A stretch of DNA of 18,673 nt from CAZXDS01 sp964639525 (GTDB taxonomy: Bacteria; Bacteroidota; Ignavibacteria; Ignavibacteriales; Melioribacteraceae). The notes below the pieces were generated by a model. The model had not been told where the DNA came from and made no database searches. It saw nothing but the letters and a program-made list of their open reading frames with translations. Within the stretch, counting starts at the first letter, position 1; each line of letters opens with the position of its first letter. A program made the position numbers and the translations under genes. Below are positions 8,597 through 15,915 of the stretch, one piece after another. The stretch covers positions 1 to 18,673 of the forward strand of contig CAZXDS010000047.1 in NCBI GenBank assembly GCA_964639525.1, in the 5' to 3' direction.

Positions 8597-9277
8597 CTAC
8601 TTTATCGTTTTTAACATATTGTCTAAAAGCCCTGTGAGTTCGGCACCTACTTTAAATCCAACGGCAATATAAATTATAGGAATTATTCCGGCACTGAAAA
8701 CAGTGTTCGGTGTTCCGAGCGGGAGAAAATTTTGCAAAAATGAATTCCCCCAAATTAATCCGCCAAATCCTACTAACACAAAAACCAACCCGGCAATTGA
8801 CTCTAAATAAGTCAAAGCTTTATGGCTTACTTCAAAATAACGGTACGACATAAACATCAGTAAAACACCGGTAGCTATAATTGCGCCACCCTGGAACCCC
8901 CCACCGGGCGTTAAGTGTCCGTGTACAAACACATAAGCCCCAAGCAAAATAACAAGCGGATAAAGTATGTGAGCACTTATTCTTACAATAAGGCTGGCAT
9001 GCTGCAGTCTTCTTTTTTTGCCTCTTTTGTCGTAAAGAATTGCACCCAAACCAAGCGAAGCAATAAACAAAACGGTAACTTCACCAAGTGTATCAAAACC
9101 ACGATAACTAACAACAATTGAAGTAACCGTATTTACAGCACCTGTTTGTGATACTGTATTATTTAAATAGTATTGACCTACATTGTTTCTTTTTTCCCCA
9201 AAGGGGATTTCTGAAAACACTGAAAAAAGGTAATATCCTACAAATGCAAGTATAAGAATGGCTGTAACTTTTCTCAT
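8597..9277 (-). CDS. mrpB: MbhE-like + MrpB fused membrane subunit (MbsF-like)
   Basis: A 226-residue membrane protein with two family regions. Residues 1-85 resemble the MbhE / distal MrpA C-terminal segment (SYRGFDTLGEVTVLFIA at 57-73). Residues 95-226 are a canonical MnhB/MrpB domain (HGHLTPGGGFQGGAIIATG, 119-137). In Mbh these parts are usually two genes (E and F); here they form one frame. The membrane module is inferred to belong to the ion antiporter part of the complex. ATG 9277 overlaps the stop of the preceding gene by 4 nt. Confidence 0.9.
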   Translation of the reverse strand: MRKVTAILILAFVGYYLFSVFSEIPFGEKRNNVGQYYLNNTVSQTGAVNTVTSIVVSYRGFDTLGEVTVLFIASLGLGAILYDKRGKKRRLQHASLIVRISAHILYPLVILLGAYVFVHGHLTPGGGFQGGAIIATGVLLMFMSYRYFEVSHKALTYLESIAGLVFVLVGFGGLIWGNSFLQNFLPLGTPNTVFSAGIIPIIYIAVGFKVGAELTGLLDNMLKTIK

Positions 9278-9522
9278 TTTTCATACCTTTCGGTTTTTTT
9301 AATTGCAATAACAAAAATGATAGTGGAAAGAGCAACGCCAATGGCAGCTTCAGTTAAGGCAACGTCAGGAGCCTGAAGCAAGTAATAAAAGATAGAGAGA
9401 ATAACGCTAATTGCAGATGTACCAACTACGGCAAGAATCAAATCTTTTTGCTTTATTGAAAACAATGCAGCAACGATTAGGATTACCGCCAAAACATAAA
9501 CCATCAAAGTTAGGATACTCAT
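9274..9522 (-). CDS. DUF4040 / MbhD-like small membrane subunit
   Basis: An 82-residue, three-helix protein matching the DUF4040/MbhD region that forms part of the MrpA C-terminus in classical Mrp antiporters. The signature is QAPDVALTEAAIGVALST (49-66), including a membrane glutamate (E58) that in Mrp/Mbh complexes lies on the proposed ion path. A clean ribosome binding site AAGAGGA lies within the end of the mrpG frame, and ATG 9522 overlaps the mrpG stop by 4 nt. Some pipelines may label it as an MnhB- or MrpA-related protein. Confidence 0.9.
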   Translation of the reverse strand: MSILTLMVYVLAVILIVAALFSIKQKDLILAVVGTSAISVILSIFYYLLQAPDVALTEAAIGVALSTIIFVIAIKKTERYEK

Positions 9523-9866
9523 ATTTCGTCCTCTTCAACTATTGGAACTTCGGAATATGTGTCTATGCCGTTCGGGTCATTCATAAAAGGTTTATGTCCG
9601 CTTTTGTAACTTCCTCTTCCGAGTGCGTGCGAACTAATAGGGTTTGAGATTGCGAAAAACACGGCTATTATTAAAGTCTTCCAAAACCATTCAGGCTGTA
9701 ATAGTCCAACGCCGATAATTGTTCCCAATGCACCAATTGTAGATGCTTTTGTTCCTGCTTGTAATCGAGTAAAAATATCAGGCATTCTGTAAATACCAAG
9801 TGCTCCGAGAAACAAAAATATTACGCCAACGCTTACAAATAAATATCCGAGATATGTAAGAATCAT
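9519..9866 (-). CDS. mrpG: MrpG/MnhG subunit (MbsC-like)
   Basis: A 115-residue protein with three predicted helices and a charged cytoplasmic tail. The MnhG signature is LGIYRMPDIFTRLQAGTKAS (23-42). The C-terminal 40 residues are acidic and hydrophilic (EVPIVEEDEI at the end), and their coding sequence supplies the ribosome binding site of the next gene. The 4-nt overlap with mrpF at ATG 9866 indicates coupled translation. It is a membrane arm component with no catalytic motif. Confidence 0.94.
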   Translation of the reverse strand: MILTYLGYLFVSVGVIFLFLGALGIYRMPDIFTRLQAGTKASTIGALGTIIGVGLLQPEWFWKTLIIAVFFAISNPISSHALGRGSYKSGHKPFMNDPNGIDTYSEVPIVEEDEI

Positions 9867-10111
9867 AAACCACCTTCTATGTAGCGAGCTAAAGTTAAAA
9901 CACCAACAAACGATAAAACGCCATAAATTAAGGACACATCTATATAAATATATCTTTGAAACATATAGCCGAGTAAAACCAAACCTGCCGTGGTTATTGT
10001 AGTTAAATTATCAAGAGCAATAATTCTATCAGGTGCCGTAGGACCAAGCACACCGCGAACCGCTGCAAGAATTGAAGCTAAAACCACAACTCCGAGAAAA
10101 ATAATCATCAT
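9863..10111 (-). CDS. mrpF: MrpF/MnhF subunit (MbsB-like)
   Basis: An 82-residue, three-helix membrane protein. The MnhF signature GPTAPDRIIALDNLTT (23-38) is intact and includes D34 in the second helix; DVSLIYGVLSFVG follows in the third. It is short but of normal family size. ATG 10111 overlaps the mrpE stop. Part of the Mrp-type ion-translocating module. Confidence 0.94.
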   Translation of the reverse strand: MMIIFLGVVVLASILAAVRGVLGPTAPDRIIALDNLTTITTAGLVLLGYMFQRYIYIDVSLIYGVLSFVGVLTLARYIEGGL

Positions 10112-10596
10112 CCGAATATTTCCTTCAAAATATTTTCAAAATTTGCACCGATTTCATTAAATATTATTTCCGGATCTCTTGAAACCACATCTATCCAATG
10201 AATGTAAAGTTTATCGTCAATTATATCTACTGTTAATGTTCCCGGGGTAAGTGTGATTGAATTTGCCAGAAAAACTTTTGCAGTATCCGATTTTAACTTT
10301 GTGGTATAAGTAACAATGCCGGGGTTTATAGGCAATTTAGGATTGATAACTCTTTTGGCAACATCCCAGTTTGCTTTCAAAAGTTCAATAAAAAAGACAA
10401 TTAAATATTTACCGATATAAAATAGTGTGCGAGGCTTAAAGTATTTTAATCCAACATCTGTAAATGTTTTATATGCAAATAATGAAATAATAAAACTTAA
10501 AATACTCCCAACAATTATTTCTTGCGGATCAAACGAAGTTGTAAATCCGAACCAAACCAACAGCAGAATTATGAATGTAAATAAAAACCGGCTCAT
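10108..10596 (-). CDS. mrpE: MrpE/MnhE subunit, first gene of the operon (MbsA-like)
   Basis: A 162-residue protein with N-terminal membrane helices (MSRFLFTFIILLLVWFGFTT) and a cytoplasmic domain. The MnhE signature is ANSITLTPGTLTVDI, near residue 115. I chose ATG 10596; an in-frame TTG at 10605 would add three residues, and neither has a convincing Shine-Dalgarno. It is the first gene of the minus-strand run, followed by twelve same-strand genes with overlaps or gaps no larger than about 51 nt, so it marks the promoter-proximal end of the 13-gene operon. Confidence 0.92.
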   Translation of the reverse strand: MSRFLFTFIILLLVWFGFTTSFDPQEIIVGSILSFIISLFAYKTFTDVGLKYFKPRTLFYIGKYLIVFFIELLKANWDVAKRVINPKLPINPGIVTYTTKLKSDTAKVFLANSITLTPGTLTVDIIDDKLYIHWIDVVSRDPEIIFNEIGANFENILKEIFG

Positions 10597-10962
10597 ATAT
10601 TTCAATAACTTTATAGTGTAAAAGACAACAAATATTTTTTTAATCGGTTACTAAACTCTTATTTTTTGAAATATCTGTCAAGACCTAAAATAAAATATTT
10701 TACGGCATAAAAATTTCATAGCATAAAATGCTTAAATTTATTTCGTTTTCACAGCTTTTTAATTCAAAAAAAATAAATTTTTTTTTCAATAATTATACAA
10801 TCGGACATCTTTATACTTTTTTTAGCATAAAATATATTTTTATTGATTTCATGTCGCATTTTTTTGTAAAGATGTTTCTTAAAAATTTAAAATATTTTCA
10901 TTTAGATAATGTAAAAAATCTGTATTTTTAAATTTCCTATGAAATAGATTATACTTAATGAA
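10597..10962. other. AT-rich divergent intergenic region
   Basis: About 366 bases separate the energy operon (leftward) from the signalling cassette (rightward). On the minus strand a perfect TTGACA (10681-10676) is present, but no good -10 follows at 17 bases. On the plus strand TATACT (10950-10955) is too close to the GTG start to be a clear -10. No GG-N10-GC sigma54 element was found by eye in either direction. The octamer GCATAAAA occurs at 10705-10712, 10721-10728 and 10825-10832. A 67-codon frame at 10728-10931 looks like AT-rich noise. Confidence 0.5.
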
Positions 10963-12864
10963 GTGAAGTTAAAAATCGAAAATATTCTGAGTGTTATAAA
11001 GTATATTGCTTCGTGCGATTTACTTTGCTTGTTTAATAACAAAACAACTCTGTTGCCAACCGGATATGAAGCTGATAAATATGCACTTGAATTAATTAAT
11101 GAAATAAGAACCATTTCCAAGATTACTACCGAAAGTATTGAAGGGCTTAATTCCTATAAAGCATTGCATTCTAAATACCCTGAACTTTCCTTTCAAATTT
11201 TCAACGATTTTGATAAGAATGAAATCAATTTGTTTATTGTTCATTTTAACAATATTGCAAATAATTCGGCTGCAATGCAAAACATAAGGATACTGTTTAA
11301 TTCTATTCTGGAAATGCTTAACACAAAAGCTAATAATCTGAACAAAGAATTATTAGAAACTACAAATTCGATTTCGTCCATATTATATTCATCTACTAAT
11401 ATTGCATCCGGTTTTAATTTTATTTCAAAATCTGTTGAAACTATCTTTGGTGTACCTCAGGACTTTGTTTACAAAAACAAATTTTCATTGTTAAGAAAAA
11501 TTCATCCTGACGATTTTAGTAATTTCAAGCTATTTATTAAAAAACTGCAAAGCGGTAATCCCGCAGTTGTTGAATACCGGTATTTTAAAAAGAATAATTC
11601 CGTTGGGTTTATTAAACATACCGGAACACCCGTTTTTGAAAATAAAAAAATTGTTCGAATAGTGGGATTAATTTCGGAAATTACAGAAGAAAAAAAGTTG
11701 TTGTCGCAACTTAAATCGGCAAAAGATCAATTTTTTCTTTTAATGAATACAGCAAGCGGACTCATTTTTACATTGGATAGATCAGGTTACTTTTTATCAA
11801 TAAATGATAAGGGTGCCAATAAACTGGGTTATAGTAAAAATGAAATTATTGGGAAACATTTTTTAGAATTTGTAAGCGAAGATAGTAAAACCGGACTTGC
11901 ATTAGCTTTTCAAAGAATATTGACAAAAAGTACACCCGTTACGTTTGAAACTATTTTAATAAACAGTTTTGGTCAAAAATTATCATTTAAAATTGAAGCG
12001 GCGAGTCTCAAAATTGATGAAAAAATTTCCGGTATGCTTGGAACCGGCAGAGATGTTAGTGGTTTTAAAAAGGATGAAGTTATTTTTAAACAGTTAAACG
12101 CGAAACTTACCGAGGCAAACAGAATAATATCCATTGAAAGAAATCGCGCTAACGAAAAAATTTCAGTGCTTGAAGAATTAAATAGATTAAAAAACGATTT
12201 CATTTCAAATGTTTCACACGAGCTTAGAACTCCAATGGCATCAATTGTCGGGTTTGCCGAAACAATTGCAACTGATTTGGAACTTCCACGCGAAACGATT
12301 TTGGAATTCAATAATATTATTTTAACCGAAGGCAAAAGACTTGCTAAATTGGTAAACGATATTTTGGATTTTTCACGATTGGAGACTGACAAAAATCAAC
12401 TAAATACATCAAAAATAGATTTGATTAAATTTTTGCAAGAATTGTATCGGCTATTTAAAAATCAAGCAGAAAATAAAGATATTACTTTTTCTGCTGAACT
12501 TCCCGATGCTGAAATTTTTATTTCAGCAGATAGGGAAAGATTATCCAAAGCCATAGGAAATATTATTTCAAACGCCATTAAGTTTACACCAAGCGGAGGT
12601 CGCGTTTCCATTATTGCAAAAGAATTTCTTAAAGAAGCTGAAATTCTGATTATAGATACAGGCGTAGGTGTTAGTGAACAGGATATTCCAAAACTGTTTC
12701 AAAAGTTTTCTAAAATTGATAATTTAAAGGAACAGCAGCCGGGTGCCGGCTTTGGGCTTACAACCGCTAAGCAAATTGTGGAATTGCACAATGGAATTAT
12801 CCGAGTGAAAAGCGATGTTGGAATAGGCTCGACTTTTATTATTAAACTTCCAAAACTAAATTAA
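10963..12864 (+). CDS. Soluble PAS-PAS hybrid-less sensor histidine kinase
   Basis: A 633-residue cytoplasmic histidine kinase without predicted membrane helices. Residues 1-115 match no family I recognise. They are followed by two PAS-like domains (about 140-245 and 255-370; the second with TASGLIFTLDRSGYFLSIN), a short coiled coil (375-410), and HisKA with H419 in FISNVSHELRTPMASIVG. The HATPase domain has an N-box around N537 (IISNAIKF), G1 DTGVGV (565-570) and G2 GAGFGL (594-599). All catalytic motifs are intact. It likely phosphorylates the NtrC-type regulator encoded 15 nt downstream. The start is GTG 10963; an in-frame TAG at 10945 rules out a longer product. The cytoplasmic location suggests an intracellular signal such as redox state, which is inference. 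Confidence 0.93.
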   Translation: MKLKIENILSVIKYIASCDLLCLFNNKTTLLPTGYEADKYALELINEIRTISKITTESIEGLNSYKALHSKYPELSFQIFNDFDKNEINLFIVHFNNIANNSAAMQNIRILFNSILEMLNTKANNLNKELLETTNSISSILYSSTNIASGFNFISKSVETIFGVPQDFVYKNKFSLLRKIHPDDFSNFKLFIKKLQSGNPAVVEYRYFKKNNSVGFIKHTGTPVFENKKIVRIVGLISEITEEKKLLSQLKSAKDQFFLLMNTASGLIFTLDRSGYFLSINDKGANKLGYSKNEIIGKHFLEFVSEDSKTGLALAFQRILTKSTPVTFETILINSFGQKLSFKIEAASLKIDEKISGMLGTGRDVSGFKKDEVIFKQLNAKLTEANRIISIERNRANEKISVLEELNRLKNDFISNVSHELRTPMASIVGFAETIATDLELPRETILEFNNIILTEGKRLAKLVNDILDFSRLETDKNQLNTSKIDLIKFLQELYRLFKNQAENKDITFSAELPDAEIFISADRERLSKAIGNIISNAIKFTPSGGRVSIIAKEFLKEAEILIIDTGVGVSEQDIPKLFQKFSKIDNLKEQQPGAGFGLTTAKQIVELHNGIIRVKSDVGIGSTFIIKLPKLN

Positions 12865-12879
12865 TTAAACGGAGAGAAT

Positions 12880-14262
12880 TTGGACAAATTAGTATTTATA
12901 GTTGACGACGAATCATCAATATTAACATTATTAAACCACTGGGTAAAAAATCAATGGAAATATAAAGTTAAAACTTTTGAACGCGGTTATGATATGCTGG
13001 AAAGTTTTTCTGAAAATCCCGACCTGATTTTACTTGATATTATGCTGCCGGATATTAATGGTATTGAAATATTAAAACGTATAAAGCAAACCAATTCAAA
13101 AGTACCCGTTATTATGCTTTCAGCCCAAGGAAATATTGAGGTTGCACTTGACTCAATTAAGATAGGTGCTTATGATTATTTCCCTAAGCCCATTGACAAA
13201 AACAGATTAGAACCTGCCATTAAAAACGCAATAAAAAGTTATGACCTTGAACGAAAAATTGAATCTCTTGAAGACAACTTGCAGAAAGAATATAGTTTTG
13301 AAAATATTATTTCTACAGACAAAGCGATGCAGACCGTTTTTGGTATGGTAACAAAAGTTCTTGATAATGATATAACAGTGTTAATTCACGGCGAAAGCGG
13401 AACCGGGAAGGAACTTATTTCACGGGCAATTCATTATAACGGTATTAGAAAAGAGAAACCTTTTGTTGTTGTAAACTGTGCTTCCATTCCGCGAGAGTTA
13501 TTGGAAAGTGAATTATTCGGCCATGAAAAAGGCTCGTTTACAGGTGCGCATCAACGGAAAATAGGAAAGTTTGAATTGGCAAACGGTGGTTCGCTATTTC
13601 TTGATGAAATTGGTGAAATGGATATATCGCTACAAGCTAAAATTTTAAGAGTAATACAGGAAAAAGAATTTGAAAGAATTGGCGGTAACGATATTATCAA
13701 ATCCGATGTAAGAATTATTTCGGCTACAAACATCAATCTTCAAGAAGCTGTTGAAAATAAAAAGTTCAGGGAAGATCTTTTCTACCGGCTTAATTCGTTT
13801 CCAATTGATATTCCTCCGTTACGCAACCGGAAGAGCGATATAATTTTATTAATTAATCATTTTATTGAAAAATTTAATGAGAAACTTAGTCGTAATATTA
13901 AAGGCGTTCACAAAAAAGCATTAGAACTATTATACGATTATTCATGGCCGGGCAATGTGAGAGAATTGCAAAACACTATTGAGCGGTGCATAGTTTTAAG
14001 CGATGTTAACCAAATTACAGTGGACGCATTGCCGCAGCAAATAATCGGTTTTTCCGGAAATACAACGGTAACACTGAATGCTCCGTTATTTTCAGAGGAA
14101 GCTCAAATAATTCCATTTGAACAATTAAAACGTGAAGCTATTCAGCATGCTCTGCATAAAACAAACGGCAGTATTGTTGATGCCTCAAAAAAATTAAGAA
14201 TCGGGCGGGCAACTTTATACAGACTAATGGAAAAATATAATATTAAAACTAAGGCTGATTAG
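12880..14262 (+). CDS. NtrC-family sigma54-dependent response regulator
   Basis: A 460-residue protein with the standard three domains. The receiver (1-120) has acidic residues D9/D10, phosphoacceptor D53 (LILLDIMLPD) and K103 (YDYFPKP). The AAA+ sigma54-interaction domain (about 140-370) has Walker A GESGTGKE (171-178), loop 1 GSFTGA (218-223; a Ser variant of GAFTGA with the key Thr kept) and Walker B LFLDEIGE (239-246). The C-terminal Fis-type helix-turn-helix lies at about 412-455. It should activate sigma54 promoters when phosphorylated by the upstream kinase. The start is TTG 12880 with a good GGAGAG at 12871-12876. Target genes are unknown; no sigma54 promoter was recognised in the window. 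Confidence 0.95.
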   Translation: MDKLVFIVDDESSILTLLNHWVKNQWKYKVKTFERGYDMLESFSENPDLILLDIMLPDINGIEILKRIKQTNSKVPVIMLSAQGNIEVALDSIKIGAYDYFPKPIDKNRLEPAIKNAIKSYDLERKIESLEDNLQKEYSFENIISTDKAMQTVFGMVTKVLDNDITVLIHGESGTGKELISRAIHYNGIRKEKPFVVVNCASIPRELLESELFGHEKGSFTGAHQRKIGKFELANGGSLFLDEIGEMDISLQAKILRVIQEKEFERIGGNDIIKSDVRIISATNINLQEAVENKKFREDLFYRLNSFPIDIPPLRNRKSDIILLINHFIEKFNEKLSRNIKGVHKKALELLYDYSWPGNVRELQNTIERCIVLSDVNQITVDALPQQIIGFSGNTTVTLNAPLFSEEAQIIPFEQLKREAIQHALHKTNGSIVDASKKLRIGRATLYRLMEKYNIKTKAD

Positions 14263-14270
14263 AGGAACTC

Positions 14271-14609
14271 ATGGATTTTTTTGAAGAAATTTTTGGAGAT
14301 GTTGTTGTTGAAACCGTTAATCTGGAACGGGGAACAATAAAACATGCCGATCAATTGAAAAAACATCTCGTTGATGTTATTGAAAACGGATATAATAAAA
14401 TTGTACTTGATATCTCGGCTTGTAATTTTATTGACTCTTCATTTCTTGGTGTTCTTGTTGCTATTTTAAAACGTACTACCAGTTCAAATGGCGACTTAAA
14501 ATTAGTCGGTTTTCAGCCGGCAGTTCGTTCCATGTTTGAATTAACAAGACTCTTTCGTGTTTTTGATTCATTTGCCGATAAGCGAAATGCCGTTCAAAGT
14601 TTTAATTAA
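14271..14609 (+). CDS. STAS-domain anti-anti-sigma-like protein (SpoIIAA/RsbV family)
   Basis: A 112-residue single STAS domain. The phosphorylation loop reads CNFIDSSFLGVLVAIL (51-66), with D55-S56-S57 in the place of the DSSGLG motif of SpoIIAA/RsbV; F58 replaces the usual Gly. The serine is the site normally phosphorylated by an RsbW/SpoIIAB kinase and dephosphorylated by a PP2C phosphatase. Such a phosphatase is encoded next, 40 nt downstream. The gene begins 8 nt after the NtrC stop with AGAGGA just upstream. It is inferred to act as a partner-switch protein; the anti-sigma partner is not encoded here. Confidence 0.92.
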   Translation: MDFFEEIFGDVVVETVNLERGTIKHADQLKKHLVDVIENGYNKIVLDISACNFIDSSFLGVLVAILKRTTSSNGDLKLVGFQPAVRSMFELTRLFRVFDSFADKRNAVQSFN

Positions 14610-14649
14610 TTTATTATTTTTACAAATGTTCATTGGAGTTTAACTAATT

Positions 14650-15795
14650 GTGATTGACAATAATATTCGAGATATTAAACAAAAAATCCTTCTTGTTGAG
14701 GATGAAGAAAATATTGCTTTTTTATTTCAGTACAATTTTAAAAAAGCCGGCTATATTTGCGAAACTGCCGGTAACGGAAGGGAAGGTTTCGAGAAGGCAA
14801 AGGAATTCTTACCGGATCTTATTATCAGTGACATAATGATGCCCGAAGTTGACGGTTTTGAATTTAGAAAACTATTGATGAGTAATCCGCTTGTTGCCTC
14901 CATTCCTTTTGTTTACTTTACTGCTAAGGGTGCTGATGAAGATATACTTCAGGGATATGAATTGGATATAAAAGAGTATATTCTAAAAACATCAAGTCCG
15001 AAAATTGTACTTGCAAAAGTTGCAGCATTGTTAAAAACACAAGCAGCCGAGCGTAAAAAAGCTGTACAGGAAGTTCATTCCGCCGCAGATAATATGGGAA
15101 CTAAAGTTGTCCCTGATGAAATGCTAAAAATTAGCGGATTCAAAGTAAACCATTGGCATCAAACATTTGAAAATATTCCCGGCGGAGATTTTATTGACTA
15201 CGTGTCTATTGATGAACATCGCGGCATAATTGTTCTCGGTGATGTGATGGGAAAAAAATGGAAAGCTTGGTATTTTGCAGTCGCTTATGCCGGATATGTG
15301 CGAAGTGCCGTTAGGTTTGCACTAAACTCAAATACTGAAATTCTTCCGAGTAAAATTCTTGAAAGTGTAAACAGTTCCGTCTTTCATGATGAACGCATCG
15401 CTGAAGTATTTATTACACTTTCAATTCTAATTTTGGATAATAACTCAAAGGTAATTATTTATTCAGGAGCAGGGGATTTGCCTTTAATTTTCAAAGGGAA
15501 AGAGACAAAACTTATAAGTTCACGCGGTTTGCTTTTGGGTTTTTCCGAAACACCCGAATATGACGATATAGTAATTAAAACAGAAACTAACGACGAATTA
15601 TTTCTGTTTACTGACGGTATAATTGAATCTCGCAATCCCGAAGGTGAAATGTACGGAAAGGACAGATTGTTAAAGATGATAGAGACTCTCGATTCAAGTA
15701 AAGATTCATTAACCGGTATTAAAGAAAATTTTTCGGAGTTTACTCAAAACAAATTTGAAGATGATGTAAGTATTATATCGATTAAAACAGAATAA
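14650..15795 (+). CDS. Receiver-PP2C phosphatase response regulator (RsbU/SpoIIE type)
   Basis: A 381-residue protein. The receiver domain (11-130) has LLVEDEEN, phosphoacceptor D61 (IISDIMMPEVDGF) and K113. After a linker, a SpoIIE-type PP2C domain (165-378) shows metal-binding aspartates at D180 (PGGDFID), D198 (GDVMGK), D322 (LFTDGI) and D371/D372 (EDDVSIISI). The second motif, usually GDVxGHGxxAA, reads GDVMGKKWKAW, a divergence seen in a catalytic-loop region. The expected role is phosphate removal from the neighbouring STAS protein, gated by receiver phosphorylation. The start is GTG 14650 with TGGAG about 11 nt upstream. Last gene of the cassette. Confidence 0.93.
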   Translation: MIDNNIRDIKQKILLVEDEENIAFLFQYNFKKAGYICETAGNGREGFEKAKEFLPDLIISDIMMPEVDGFEFRKLLMSNPLVASIPFVYFTAKGADEDILQGYELDIKEYILKTSSPKIVLAKVAALLKTQAAERKKAVQEVHSAADNMGTKVVPDEMLKISGFKVNHWHQTFENIPGGDFIDYVSIDEHRGIIVLGDVMGKKWKAWYFAVAYAGYVRSAVRFALNSNTEILPSKILESVNSSVFHDERIAEVFITLSILILDNNSKVIIYSGAGDLPLIFKGKETKLISSRGLLLGFSETPEYDDIVIKTETNDELFLFTDGIIESRNPEGEMYGKDRLLKMIETLDSSKDSLTGIKENFSEFTQNKFEDDVSIISIKTE

Positions 15796-15810
15796 GTTTA
15801 TACCATTGTA

Positions 15811-15850
15811 AAACCGACTTTCCTCAAAGAGTTCTGCGAACAATCGGTTT
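15811..15850. terminator. Possible convergent terminator hairpin
   Basis: AAACCGA (15811-15817) pairs perfectly with TCGGTTT (15844-15850) across a 26-nt loop, between the convergent ends of the phosphatase gene and rmuC. The stem is short, the loop is long and there is no long T-run, so a typical intrinsic terminator is not proven. Confidence 0.25.
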
Positions 15851-15915
15851 GTTTAGCAATGATTACCAATCTTAAATAAATATCTGCTTGGGGAATGCTC
15901 TTGCCAACGATTTGT

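Noticed and set aside
1656..9866. Plus-strand open frames within the operon (for example 2387-2887 and 4007-4312)
   Set aside because: They lie antisense to well-supported subunit genes and have no family resemblance.
1..10596. Energy-converting NiFe hydrogenase or ordinary complex I
   Set aside because: The NuoD-like subunit lacks one NiFe ligand, the NuoB-like subunit lacks a cluster cysteine, and NADH-module subunits NuoE/F/G are absent; gene order fits Mbx/MBS better.
10653..10681. TTGACA-based sigma70 promoter for the operon
   Set aside because: The -35 is perfect but the hexamer 17 bases downstream is GAGTTT; not enough to annotate a promoter.
10728..10931. 67-codon plus-strand frame in the intergenic region
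   Set aside because: Composition is extreme Phe/Lys/Asn from A/T runs, no ribosome binding site, and no domain; likely chance.
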